Source: CAZYFH01 sp965249175
Lineage (GTDB): Bacteria; Acidobacteriota; Vicinamibacteria; Vicinamibacterales; UBA8438
Direction: 5' to 3'
Length of the DNA stretch: 64,000 nt
NCBI GenBank assembly: GCA_965249175.1
Contig: OZ252227.1
Location: 3,472,001 to 3,536,000 of the forward strand
The notes under the pieces are model-generated. The model saw nothing but the letters and a program-made list of their open reading frames with translations, was not told where the DNA came from and searched no databases. Made by a program: the position numbers and the translations under genes. Numbering within the stretch: position 1 is the first letter of the stretch; every line of letters begins with the position of its first letter. This document shows, in pieces, positions 18,072-25,535 of this stretch.

Positions 18072-18725
18072 CTAGTGCGGAAACGGCGCGAGCCCGGGCG
18101 TTGCGTCCGGCCGCAGCGGCGTCCGCGCCGTGTTCAACACCATCGCGATCAGCGAGTAATAGCCGCTCAAACCCACCATGTCGACGATCCCCTGCTCGCC
18201 GAACTCGGCCAGTGCGCTGGCGTAGGTCGTATCGCTCACCCTGCCGTCTCGATGCAGTGCCGTGCAGAAGTCGTACAGCGCCTCTTCGTCATCGGCCATC
18301 CGTTCCGGGCGCCGTCCATCGGCGACAGCCGCCGCGATATCGGGACTCAGGCCACCCTCCAATGCCAGGCGATGGTGCGCAGCCCATTCGTAATTCTGCG
18401 ACCACTCTCTCGCGGTGATCAGGATGACGAGCTCGGACAAACGAGGCGGCAACGAGCTGTTGAACCGCAGGTAGTCGCTCACGCCCCGCAACCGGTTGAG
18501 CAGCTCCGGGCTACGGAGGATCACAGCCCACGGACCACCGGGTTCGCCACGCGCGGCCCTGAACTCCTCCACGGCCGCCTTCTGGGCCTCCGTCATCTCC
18601 GCCTCCGGAATGGGCGGCATCCGATCTTGGGCGTGTGCACTCATCGAGAGTAGTGACGTCAGAATCGCGAGCGCGGCGGCGCGCCGGATTCGACCCCCGG
18701 GTCCATACAGCTGGCATCTCGGCAT
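18072..18725 (-). CDS. exported carboxymuconolactone decarboxylase (CMD)-family protein
   Basis: 217 residues from the ATG at 18725, preceded by AGGAGGGAG. The N-terminus contains a Sec-like signal ending SAHAQ. The CMD core has LSELVILITAREWSQNYEWAAHHRLALEGG. In cytoplasmic CMD/AhpD proteins this region carries a CxxC, but here there is none: the sequence is EWAAHH, the pattern of the non-thiol subgroup. The C-terminal block GEQGIVDMVGLSGYYSLIAM is typical. Export is unusual for CMD proteins but common among related acidobacterial copies. It could act on a lactone or be a redox accessory. Confidence 0.8.
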   Translation of the reverse strand: MPRCQLYGPGGRIRRAAALAILTSLLSMSAHAQDRMPPIPEAEMTEAQKAAVEEFRAARGEPGGPWAVILRSPELLNRLRGVSDYLRFNSSLPPRLSELVILITAREWSQNYEWAAHHRLALEGGLSPDIAAAVADGRRPERMADDEEALYDFCTALHRDGRVSDTTYASALAEFGEQGIVDMVGLSGYYSLIAMVLNTARTPLRPDATPGLAPFPH

Positions 18726-18745
18726 CAAACACTCCCTCCTATCCG

Positions 18746-19207
18746 TCATTCGCCAATCTGGCCAACCAACAGGCAGTAGCCGTCCGGGTCCGCCACGCGA
18801 AGTTCTCCGCCTTGCATGTGGTTCGGATGGTAGACCTCGAAGACGACGCGACGCCCGTTGTTTGGTCCAGCCTGCCCGCAGTATTCGCCACCGTCGTGGA
18901 GCCCGCATGCCAGGAGATGGCGACGCACTGACTCAACGTCCCGGGAGTACATGTACACGATCACGGCCTGCTGTTCGGGAATGACCGGCGCGTCGGCCCT
19001 CGCAAAGAACACCTCGGCAGCGGCACCGGTGGGCCCCACATATTTGACCGACGCCCAGATTGCCTCGCCATTCGATTTCCGGTACCAGCCGTCCTCGTCG
19101 AATCCCAAGAGAGCGTAGAAACCAACCGACTCCTCTACGTCAGCGACGTGGAGGTAGGGGACGACCCGATACACTGGCGACGGGCAGCTTGGGGCAGTAG
19201 GGCTCAT
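18746..19207 (-). CDS. VOC-family (glyoxalase/bleomycin-resistance fold) protein
   Basis: 153 residues from the ATG at 19207; an upstream in-frame ATG at 19246 is possible but adds an atypical tail. Paired betaalphabetabetabeta modules are visible: PYLHVADVEESVGFYALLGF at the start of module 1, YMYSRDVESVRRHLLACG opening module 2, and the closing FEVYHPNHMQGGELRVADPDGYCL. The last motif (DPDGYxL) is the standard final strand that often carries the metal-binding Glu. It overlaps no neighbour and lies 20 bases upstream of the CMD gene start on the same strand, so it probably belongs to the same transcript. Function unknown. Confidence 0.8.
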   Translation of the reverse strand: MSPTAPSCPSPVYRVVPYLHVADVEESVGFYALLGFDEDGWYRKSNGEAIWASVKYVGPTGAAAEVFFARADAPVIPEQQAVIVYMYSRDVESVRRHLLACGLHDGGEYCGQAGPNNGRRVVFEVYHPNHMQGGELRVADPDGYCLLVGQIGE

Positions 19208-19274
19208 ACCGCACGACTCCAACAGGAGTTTGGGTGCGCGCCTCAATCGCGACGGCGAATCGAACGTGCGCCCG

Positions 19275-19736
19275 CTACTTCAGGGCGGAGTAGTCGGAGG
19301 GGCTCATCATGTAGGCCTCGATGCTGAGCGGCACCGGGTACTTCGCCAGCAGCTCCTTCCAGTCCGGGTCGGCGCCGAACGCGGCGAACACCTGGTCGCG
19401 GTGCGCGCGGTCGCGATAGGCGAGCATCCAGACCAGCGTGTTGGGATTGTCGAGGCGCTGCCACGCGGCGACGATCTTGGCGCCGTGCTTCTCGAACAGG
19501 GCGATCTCGCCCTCCCGGAAGCGCTGGTGCAGCTTGTCGATGCCGCCCTGGCCGTCGCGGGCCGGCTCGGCCGTGTACATGCGCAGCTCGAAGCAGCGCG
19601 CGTCAGGCGCGACGTTTTTCGAGAACTCGGGCGGTAGCTGACCGGCCGGGCCGCACGCGGCCGGCAGGGTGTCCTGGGCGCTGGCGGCACCCGCGAACGC
19701 AAGGATGATGCCGAGCGTCAAGCTGATCCGTGTCAT
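19275..19736 (-). CDS. exported NIPSNAP-family protein
   Basis: 153 residues with a Sec signal (MTRISLTLGIILAFAGAASA). The NIPSNAP dimeric alpha/beta barrel is seen as CFELRMYTAEPARDG, then KLHQRFREGEIALFEKHGAK, TLVWMLAYRDRAHRDQVFAAF and DPDWKELLAKYPV. The catalytic role of such exported versions is unknown. A promoter-like GGTACAATG lies about 35 bases upstream on the minus strand. It stands alone, followed by the VOC gene on the same strand. Confidence 0.82.
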   Translation of the reverse strand: MTRISLTLGIILAFAGAASAQDTLPAACGPAGQLPPEFSKNVAPDARCFELRMYTAEPARDGQGGIDKLHQRFREGEIALFEKHGAKIVAAWQRLDNPNTLVWMLAYRDRAHRDQVFAAFGADPDWKELLAKYPVPLSIEAYMMSPSDYSALK

Positions 19737-20470
19737 GACTGTGTCCTTTCGATGGAGTGAATCATCCGCGCGGCATTGTACCCGCGCGGCGCGGTTCTAC
19801 CTGTTTGCGTCCGTCAGCATGGTCTGAAATCTTGCCTCGGAGCTCGCCACGAGCTCCATCCACCCCCGGGCGTCAAGGCAGCTCGCACAGCTCGGGTTGA
19901 CCGGGAGATCTGGATCCAGCTCGAGAGGCGGATCTTGTGGGTGATTGTGTAGGAACAGATCCGGAGGGTCGAGCTCCTTGAGCCGGCGCAGGGTTCGGAA
20001 TGTGTCTTCGACGACGGTCGGGTGCCTCGGATTGTCGACAAGCGGGACGCCAGCGTTCGGGATCTCGCCGCCACGAAAGGCGACAGAATAGCTCTGGCCC
20101 CCCTCTTGCGCTATCGTCATCCACATCGTCGCGCCCTGTGTGTGGCCGCCGGTCCACACAGCCCGCAACGTCATGCCCCCGAGCGTGAGCGTATCGCCAT
20201 CCTCCACCAGGCGATCGACTGCGACAGGCTCCCAGCCCTCGTCCCCGAGGGCCGAGTTGTCCTGACCCGATTCAATCGCCGCGGCATCACCGCCTAACGC
20301 GACAATGTGCGCGCCCGTCACTCTCTTCATGGCCGCGTGTCCCTGCATGTGGTCGAAATGGGCATGGCTGGACAAGATGAACTTGATGTCCTGCACGTCG
20401 AACCCGAGCTTCTCCACGTTCGAGACAATCACCTCGTGCATCTCCATGGTCCCCGTGTCGTGGAGAATGT

Positions 20471-20479
20471 GACCCTCCG
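20471..20479. repeat. 9-bp target duplication of element X
   Basis: GACCCTCCG here and again at 21916-21924, directly abutting both ends of the IS. It is perfect, consistent with a recent insertion. Confidence 0.9.
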
Positions 20480-21915
20480 GAGATATTGTCAAATGTTGTG
20501 GATCGGTCATCAGCGTGATCAGGCGGCCACCTTCCGATCTCCCTCGTTGTTTCGCTCCTGCTGTACCCCGTCAATGAACGTCACGCCGGCGCGGACGAGT
20601 GGCAGCAGATGCGCGCCATTGAGCCGACGCCAGCGCTGCTGTGCCATCTCGAGCAGCTTGTAGGCCATCAACAGGCCCTTGGTGCGCGAGCCCGCGCCTT
20701 TGGTCACGCGCTGCCGGAGTCGGACCGTGGCGAATGGCGACTCGATGACGTTGCTCGTGCGCACGTGCTGCCAATGCTCAGCTGGCAGGGCAAAGTGCGT
20801 GAGGAGGCGGTCGCGGTCTGCGTCCAGGCACGCCGCCGCCTTCGGGTACTTGGCCTCGTACTCGGCGATGAAGACGTCCATGGCCTCCTCGGCGTGTGCC
20901 CGCGTCTCGGCGTACATGATCTCGCGGAGCGCGCGCTTCGCTTTCGGCTGTAATCGCTTTGGCAATTTGTCGAGCACGTTGCCCATCTTGTGACACCAGT
21001 CGCGGAGCTCTCGCGTGTCCGGCCACACGTCGCGCACGGCCGCCCAGAAACCCAGGGCGCCGTCGCCGACCGCCCCCACCGGGGCCCGCATGCCGCGCCG
21101 CTGGAGGTCCCGCAGCACCGTCGCCCAGCTGTCGGTGCTCTCGCGGTAGCCGTCCTCCAGGGCCACGAGCTTCTTGGTCCCATCGGGCCGTACGCCGATG
21201 GATCACCAGCGTACAGAGCCGATCGTCCTCGAGCCGGATGTTGAAATGGATGCCGTCGACCCACACGTACACGTAGTCACGATCGGCCAGGTCCCGCTGG
21301 CGGAACCGCCGGTAGTCCTCTTCCCACACCGCCGTGAGGCGCGCGATGTTGGTCGCGCTGAGGCCGGCCGCGTCATCCCCCAATAGCACCGGCAGCGCTT
21401 CGCGGAAATCGCCCGTCGACAGACCGCGCAGATAGAGGATCGGCAGCACCTCCGCCACCTTGGGCGAGCGACGCATGTAGGGGGGCAAGATCCGACTCGT
21501 GAACCGCTCCCGCTGGCCCGCGCCGTTGACCCTTTTGTCGTTCACCCGAGGAGCATGCACCTCGAGCGTACCTGCCCCGCACGTCACCTTCCGCGCCTGG
21601 GCCCGACCATTCCGAACGACCAGCCGGCGTCCCCGCGCGTCCCGCTCCTCGCCGTGGGCCTCGATGTACTGCCCGACCTCCACCGCCAGGGCCGTCATCA
21701 ACATCCGCCGGGCTCCCTCCCGGGCCAGCTCGTCCACCGTCTGCGCACCGCGCTCTTCCGGCGGAACTTCGTTGTCTGCTCCATCGTTGTCGAGTACCTT
21801 CAGCATGGGTGGCGGCTCCTTTCACCGGCCTGCCAGCCGGAGTTTTCGCGTTGCTCACGCGAAAGGATACGCCGCCTTCTTCAGACTGCCGATCCACAAC
21901 TTCTGGTTATATCTC
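20480..21915 (-). mobile_element. IS256-family insertion element (type X), 1436 bp
   Basis: The ends are imperfect inverted repeats of about 26 bases, sharing GAGATAT at the tip and GTTGTGGATCGG inside. A perfect 9-bp duplication (GACCCTCCG) flanks the element. It contains one transposase gene that is broken by a frameshift. It differs clearly from the three 1429-bp elements elsewhere in the window. Target duplication length and the mutator-type transposase place it in the IS256 family. Confidence 0.88.
20519..21806 (-). pseudogene. IS256/mutator-type transposase with single-base frameshift
   Basis: The 5' part (ATG at 21806) reads through the first catalytic Asp (VWVDGIHFN) to LCTLVI. The frame then changes at about 21200, where one extra G (plus strand) is present. 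Removing it gives LVIIGVRPDGTKKLVALEDG, the expected continuation. The 3' part carries the second Asp (VGAVGDGALGFW) and the catalytic Glu (TSNVIES). All DDE residues survive, so a single correction would restore it. It is either inactive, a sequencing or assembly error, or (less likely) a frameshift-expressed gene. Confidence 0.85.
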
Positions 21916-22111
21916 GACCCTCCGGCGTCGTGATCAGATACGACGACAGCCCCTGGGCGCCGACGTAATAGATGTTGCCGATGACGCGGAACGGTTCAAC
22001 GGGCTCGCTGTCAGGGCCGTGAAAACGGTCTCTCTGCTCCTGTGTCAGATACGGCGACTGGGCGGACAGGATCGCAGAGCTCAGCACAACGAGTGCACAC
22101 ATCACACGCAT

Positions 22112-22422
22112 AAGAACCTCCATGACGGGTTGGCATCGCGGCCCACTTGCGTGTCGGTGGCCCGGTAGCAGCCCGTGGTGAAAGTCCCGCGGCATTCGAC
22201 CGCCGATGCATCCCGCCTCTCCGCGTCGCTCATCGGTCAAATACTCCCGGTATTCTCCCTCTTCGCGCCTTGTGAGACGGGTGCCTCGACGGTCTCGGTG
22301 CAACGCGGCACTTTCACCACGGGCTGCTAGACCTGTAGAGATGGTAGCCTGTCGTCGACAATCCAGCTGCCGCTGAGTGTCGTAGGCGATGGAACATCCC
22401 CGAGAACGACGGAGGTGACGTC
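22112..22422. other. intergenic promoter region between divergent genes
   Basis: About 310 bases between the disrupted MBL gene (minus) and the SMP-30-like gene (plus). The minus-strand ribosome site (GGAGG) of the MBL gene is at the left edge. No gene with coding character or clear terminator was seen. Confidence 0.5.
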
Positions 22423-23412
22423 ATGTCACGAATGATCGTGCCCCTCGCTTTGTCGGGCCTTCTCTGTGCGAACGCTCTCAGCGCCCAAACCTGTGAACCC
22501 GACGGTCCCGTGAAGTTCGTGTGCGGTACGACGAACCCGGAAGACTTGTATCAGGTTCCAGATACCGACTGGGTGATCGCTTCCGGACGATACTCCGATT
22601 CGGAAGGCCCGGTCTACGCGGTCGACATTCGTGACTACAGCGCCAGAGAAATCTTTCCCGCAGGTGCCCTCGCACCGCAGCACGACAGGGTCACCTATCG
22701 CGGCTGTCCGGGCCCGAACGACATTTTTCAGCCACACGGACTCACACTGCGGGAAGGCACCGGTACCGTCCATACGCTGTACGTGGTTGGCCACGGCGCG
22801 CGCGAAGCCGTCGAGGTCTTTGAGCTGAATGCCAGCGGCGCCGTCCCCACCGTGAAATGGATCGGTTGCATCCCCGCGCCGGCAGGCACCCGGCGCATCA
22901 ACTCCATTACGGCCTTGCCCGGTGGCTCTCTCGGAGCCACCAATTTCGACCGCGCCGGCGGCGAGCTCTGGGAATGGCATCCCACGACAGGCTGGGTCGA
23001 AGTGCCAGGTAGCCAGATGCGCGGCCCCAATGGCCTGGTGTCCTCGGATGACGGAGACTGGTTCTACGTCGGCGGCTGGAGTGACCGGGCGCTGGTGCGC
23101 GTGTCGCGGGGCCAGACTCCGGTGCGGGTCGATCCGATCCCCGTTGGCTTCAACGTCGACAACGTGCGCTGGGGACCCAATGGGAAGGTGATCGTCGCTG
23201 GTCACGTGACGCGCTGTGAGGGATCCGACCCCTGTGAGCTGGCCGCCGCCCGCGTCGCCGAGGTCGACCCGAACACGCGTGCGGTTCGGCAACTGGTGGA
23301 CTACAAGGGCAATGATTTTTTCAAGCTGGGAACCGTGGCGATCGACGTCAATGACGAGATCTGGATTGGTGGCATCAACGGCAGCTATGGGATCGCTCGG
23401 CTTCCACGGTAA
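22423..23412 (+). CDS. secreted SMP-30/gluconolactonase-like beta-propeller protein
   Basis: 329 residues with signal MSRMIVPLALSGLLCANALS ending in AQ. Six-bladed propeller strands are recognisable: GPVYAVDIRDYS, FQPHGLTLREGTG, TLYVVGHGAREAVEVFELN, RINSITALPGGSLGATNF, GPNGLVSSDDGDWFYVGGW and LGTVAIDVNDEIWIGGINGS. The HG in QPHGL and the N/D residues at the central channel recall paraoxonase/SMP-30 calcium sites. There are several Cys (TCEPDG, FVCGTT, YRGCPGP, IGCIPAP), perhaps as disulfides. It is likely a periplasmic lactonase or esterase. The next gene follows after about 95 bases on the same strand. Confidence 0.75.
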   Translation: MSRMIVPLALSGLLCANALSAQTCEPDGPVKFVCGTTNPEDLYQVPDTDWVIASGRYSDSEGPVYAVDIRDYSAREIFPAGALAPQHDRVTYRGCPGPNDIFQPHGLTLREGTGTVHTLYVVGHGAREAVEVFELNASGAVPTVKWIGCIPAPAGTRRINSITALPGGSLGATNFDRAGGELWEWHPTTGWVEVPGSQMRGPNGLVSSDDGDWFYVGGWSDRALVRVSRGQTPVRVDPIPVGFNVDNVRWGPNGKVIVAGHVTRCEGSDPCELAAARVAEVDPNTRAVRQLVDYKGNDFFKLGTVAIDVNDEIWIGGINGSYGIARLPR

Positions 23413-23508
23413 GCCGGTGTGGCCGCCTGGGTTGGTGGCGACGCAACGCCTGCCGCGCGCGGCGGCTGTAGCGCCAATCTCGCGTCGCGAGCCGGCCGGA
23501 GAAACACC

Positions 23509-24165
23509 GTGAACAATTTGGAAATCCAGGTCACCGGCGGTCTGTTCCTTGCCGCTGCTTTCATGCTGTGGGTCGGCTGGACGCTGCTACCCGCCAAGAT
23601 CGGAGCCTATTTCGTTCCTCAGGATTTCGCTGCCGTCGGGACGAAGAGACGGCTGTGGATCTGGCTGTATCGCCTGCACTTGTTCGGCTATATCGTCGCC
23701 ACGATGGCATTCATCGCGCTCGCGACACTCGTGGCCGGTTCGGTGGGCCGCATCATCGTATGGCCCGCAGTTGGAGTGTTGGGCGCCGGACTGATCCTGC
23801 TGGCGATAGCCTCCGCCTTCTACTATCACTTCGGCGCGTGGGGATCGAATGATATGGAGGGGAAGGACGACGCGACGATCCGTGGATTCGTCGACTCGCT
23901 CCGCGTCAGCACTGAGTACGTCACGTGCCTCACTCGCTTCGGGCGCGTGTTTCTGGGCGTCGGCCAGGTCGTCCTGATGGTCGGCCTTCTCCTGCCGGAC
24001 GCGATGTGGCCGATGTGGCTCGTCGGTGCAGGAGGCATCTTGGGCCTCATCGGCATGGGCCTCACGATGGGATTACCCGACGACTTGAGCCTCTATCGCC
24101 CGGTCTTTCACTTGAACGCGCTGTGGCTGGTCGCGATGGGAGTCACGACCCTGACCCTCGCCTGA
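23509..24165 (+). CDS. integral membrane protein of unknown function
   Basis: 218 residues from the GTG at 23509, preceded by GCCGGAGAA; an earlier in-frame ATG at 23419 adds low-quality sequence. About six hydrophobic segments are evident, e.g. GGLFLAAAFMLWVGWTLL, YIVATMAFIALATLVAGSV, WPAVGVLGAGLILLAIASAF, VGQVVLMVGLLL and MWLVGAGGILGLIGMGLTM. Between segments 3 and 4 is a charged loop (GAWGSNDMEGKDD). I see no transporter or enzyme motif. It may be co-transcribed with the SMP-30-like gene. Confidence 0.7.
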   Translation: MNNLEIQVTGGLFLAAAFMLWVGWTLLPAKIGAYFVPQDFAAVGTKRRLWIWLYRLHLFGYIVATMAFIALATLVAGSVGRIIVWPAVGVLGAGLILLAIASAFYYHFGAWGSNDMEGKDDATIRGFVDSLRVSTEYVTCLTRFGRVFLGVGQVVLMVGLLLPDAMWPMWLVGAGGILGLIGMGLTMGLPDDLSLYRPVFHLNALWLVAMGVTTLTLA

Positions 24166-24330
24166 TTGCGCCATTCGGCATGACGGACCTCGAGTTATCC
24201 TGTGAATCACGACGAGGGCGGCGGCAACTTTGTCCCGACCATCTCGATGACCTGCTCGGAGGACCTGGCGAGCCCTCATGCAACCCCGCGTCCCTCCGGC
24301 GGTCGGAAGCTGGTCGTAGCCGCCCTGGTC

Positions 24331-25497
24331 CTACGAGCTGGGCCGTATCGTGACCACGATGCCGTCTGGCAGGTGGTACCCGCCACCGATGTAGTCACGT
24401 CCGATATCAGTGACCCAGAGCGAGTCGTCGGCAAAGGCCATCCCGAACGGCGACCCGAACCCCGAGGCCACCAGGTGTGCCTGCCCGTCGGCGGCCAGAC
24501 GGTAGACCTTCCCGCTAGCGAGCCTTGAGCCTCCAGAGCTCGCGGTGAAGAACAGCTGCCCCGCATACGAGCCGAAGGTCGATGGCGCGACGGCTAGGCT
24601 GAGTACGCCTTCCCCCGGCAACACAACGACCGGCTCCGAGTCGATGGTGCCGTCAGGCGCGACACCGACGATCGCGCCATCCACGGGCGCTCCGCCCGCT
24701 CCGACGCCAGGGCTGCTCCGCACCGTCAGGAGCATCCTCGTACCGTCGACCGAAAACGCCAAGTTGTTTGGCGTAAACCACGGACCGCCAAGCGTGACGA
24801 ATGGTGCGCATGTGCCGTCGGGCGACGCCTGGTAGACGGTGCTATTCGCCAACGCGACGGCGAACAGCCGGTCACCGAACGGGCTCCCTGGCGGCCCGAA
24901 GCTCGCGGCGAGGCCGGTGCCCGCATTCCCGTTGCCTAGCGTTCCGTTCGGAGGTAGCGTGCAAAATGGCGTGGCTACTTCGTCGTCGCCGGGATCAAGA
25001 TGCAGAATCACGTGGTTCTCGAGCATGCCGGGCGGGCCGGCGCGGGGTTGCGTGAGGACAAAGACCTCTCCCGCGAAGTCGCCGAACGTTGGCGGCGCGA
25101 TGTCGAAGCCCACCGACGGCAGTAGGCGTGGCGTATCGACCAGCGTCGACACGCCGCCCGCGTAATCCACGGACCAAATTCGCCCACCTCTCGAGCCTAC
25201 CTGGCGTCCGTCATCGACGATCCAGACGGCGCCATCGAGGGGCCGCAGACCCAAAGGGTCGTACATGTCCCCGGGAGGAACGAGCAGCCTGGAAGTGAAG
25301 CCCGCTTCCACGGTGATCGCCGGAGGGGCCAAGGCTTCTTCAACGAGGATGTCGATTTCGCGCTGTCGCTGGGTACCCGCCAACGGCTCTGTGGATTCCG
25401 CCTCCTCACTCGTGGGAAGACCTTGAGGCGATCCACAGCCCGCGGCAAGAACGGCAACCCAAGACCAGCGTATCCCCGTTGCCCTAAGAGCTCTCAT
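24331..25497 (-). CDS. beta-propeller lipoprotein of unknown function
   Basis: 388 residues with lipoprotein signal ending AAGCGSP. The body shows propeller-like strands: LRPLDGAVWIVDDGRQ, GGRIWSVDYAGGVSTLV, FGDFAGEVFVLTQP, SPFGDRLFAVALANSTVYQA, PNNLAFSVDGTRMLLTVR and FGMAFADDSLWVTDIGRDY. The nearest known type is a streptogramin-lyase/SMP-30 propeller, but no metal site is obvious. It lies 38 bases after the PQQ-MBL gene and appears to be the last gene of the operon running down from 30560. Confidence 0.7.
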   Translation of the reverse strand: MRALRATGIRWSWVAVLAAGCGSPQGLPTSEEAESTEPLAGTQRQREIDILVEEALAPPAITVEAGFTSRLLVPPGDMYDPLGLRPLDGAVWIVDDGRQVGSRGGRIWSVDYAGGVSTLVDTPRLLPSVGFDIAPPTFGDFAGEVFVLTQPRAGPPGMLENHVILHLDPGDDEVATPFCTLPPNGTLGNGNAGTGLAASFGPPGSPFGDRLFAVALANSTVYQASPDGTCAPFVTLGGPWFTPNNLAFSVDGTRMLLTVRSSPGVGAGGAPVDGAIVGVAPDGTIDSEPVVVLPGEGVLSLAVAPSTFGSYAGQLFFTASSGGSRLASGKVYRLAADGQAHLVASGFGSPFGMAFADDSLWVTDIGRDYIGGGYHLPDGIVVTIRPSS

Positions 25498-25535
25498 CTG
25501 ACTGATGCGAGTGTGCCGATGGCAGCCTCCAGCAG

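Larger units (their letters stand above)
19797..22111 (-). pseudogene. subclass-B3 metallo-beta-lactamase-fold hydrolase, split by an IS256-family element
   Basis: The N-terminal part begins at the ATG at 22111 (GGAGG five bases upstream) with a signal ending LSAQ, and runs to LITTPEG. The C-terminal part resumes with HILHDTGTMEMHEV and continues to 19797. Removing the element at 20480-21915 and one 9-bp duplication restores LITTPEGHILHDTG in frame. Zinc ligands are present: HAHFDH, then H in GGHTQG and H in LHNHPQ. This is the B3 pattern, which also occurs in non-lactamase hydrolases. Lactamase activity cannot be claimed from this, and the gene is now inactive unless the IS excises precisely. 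Confidence 0.85.
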
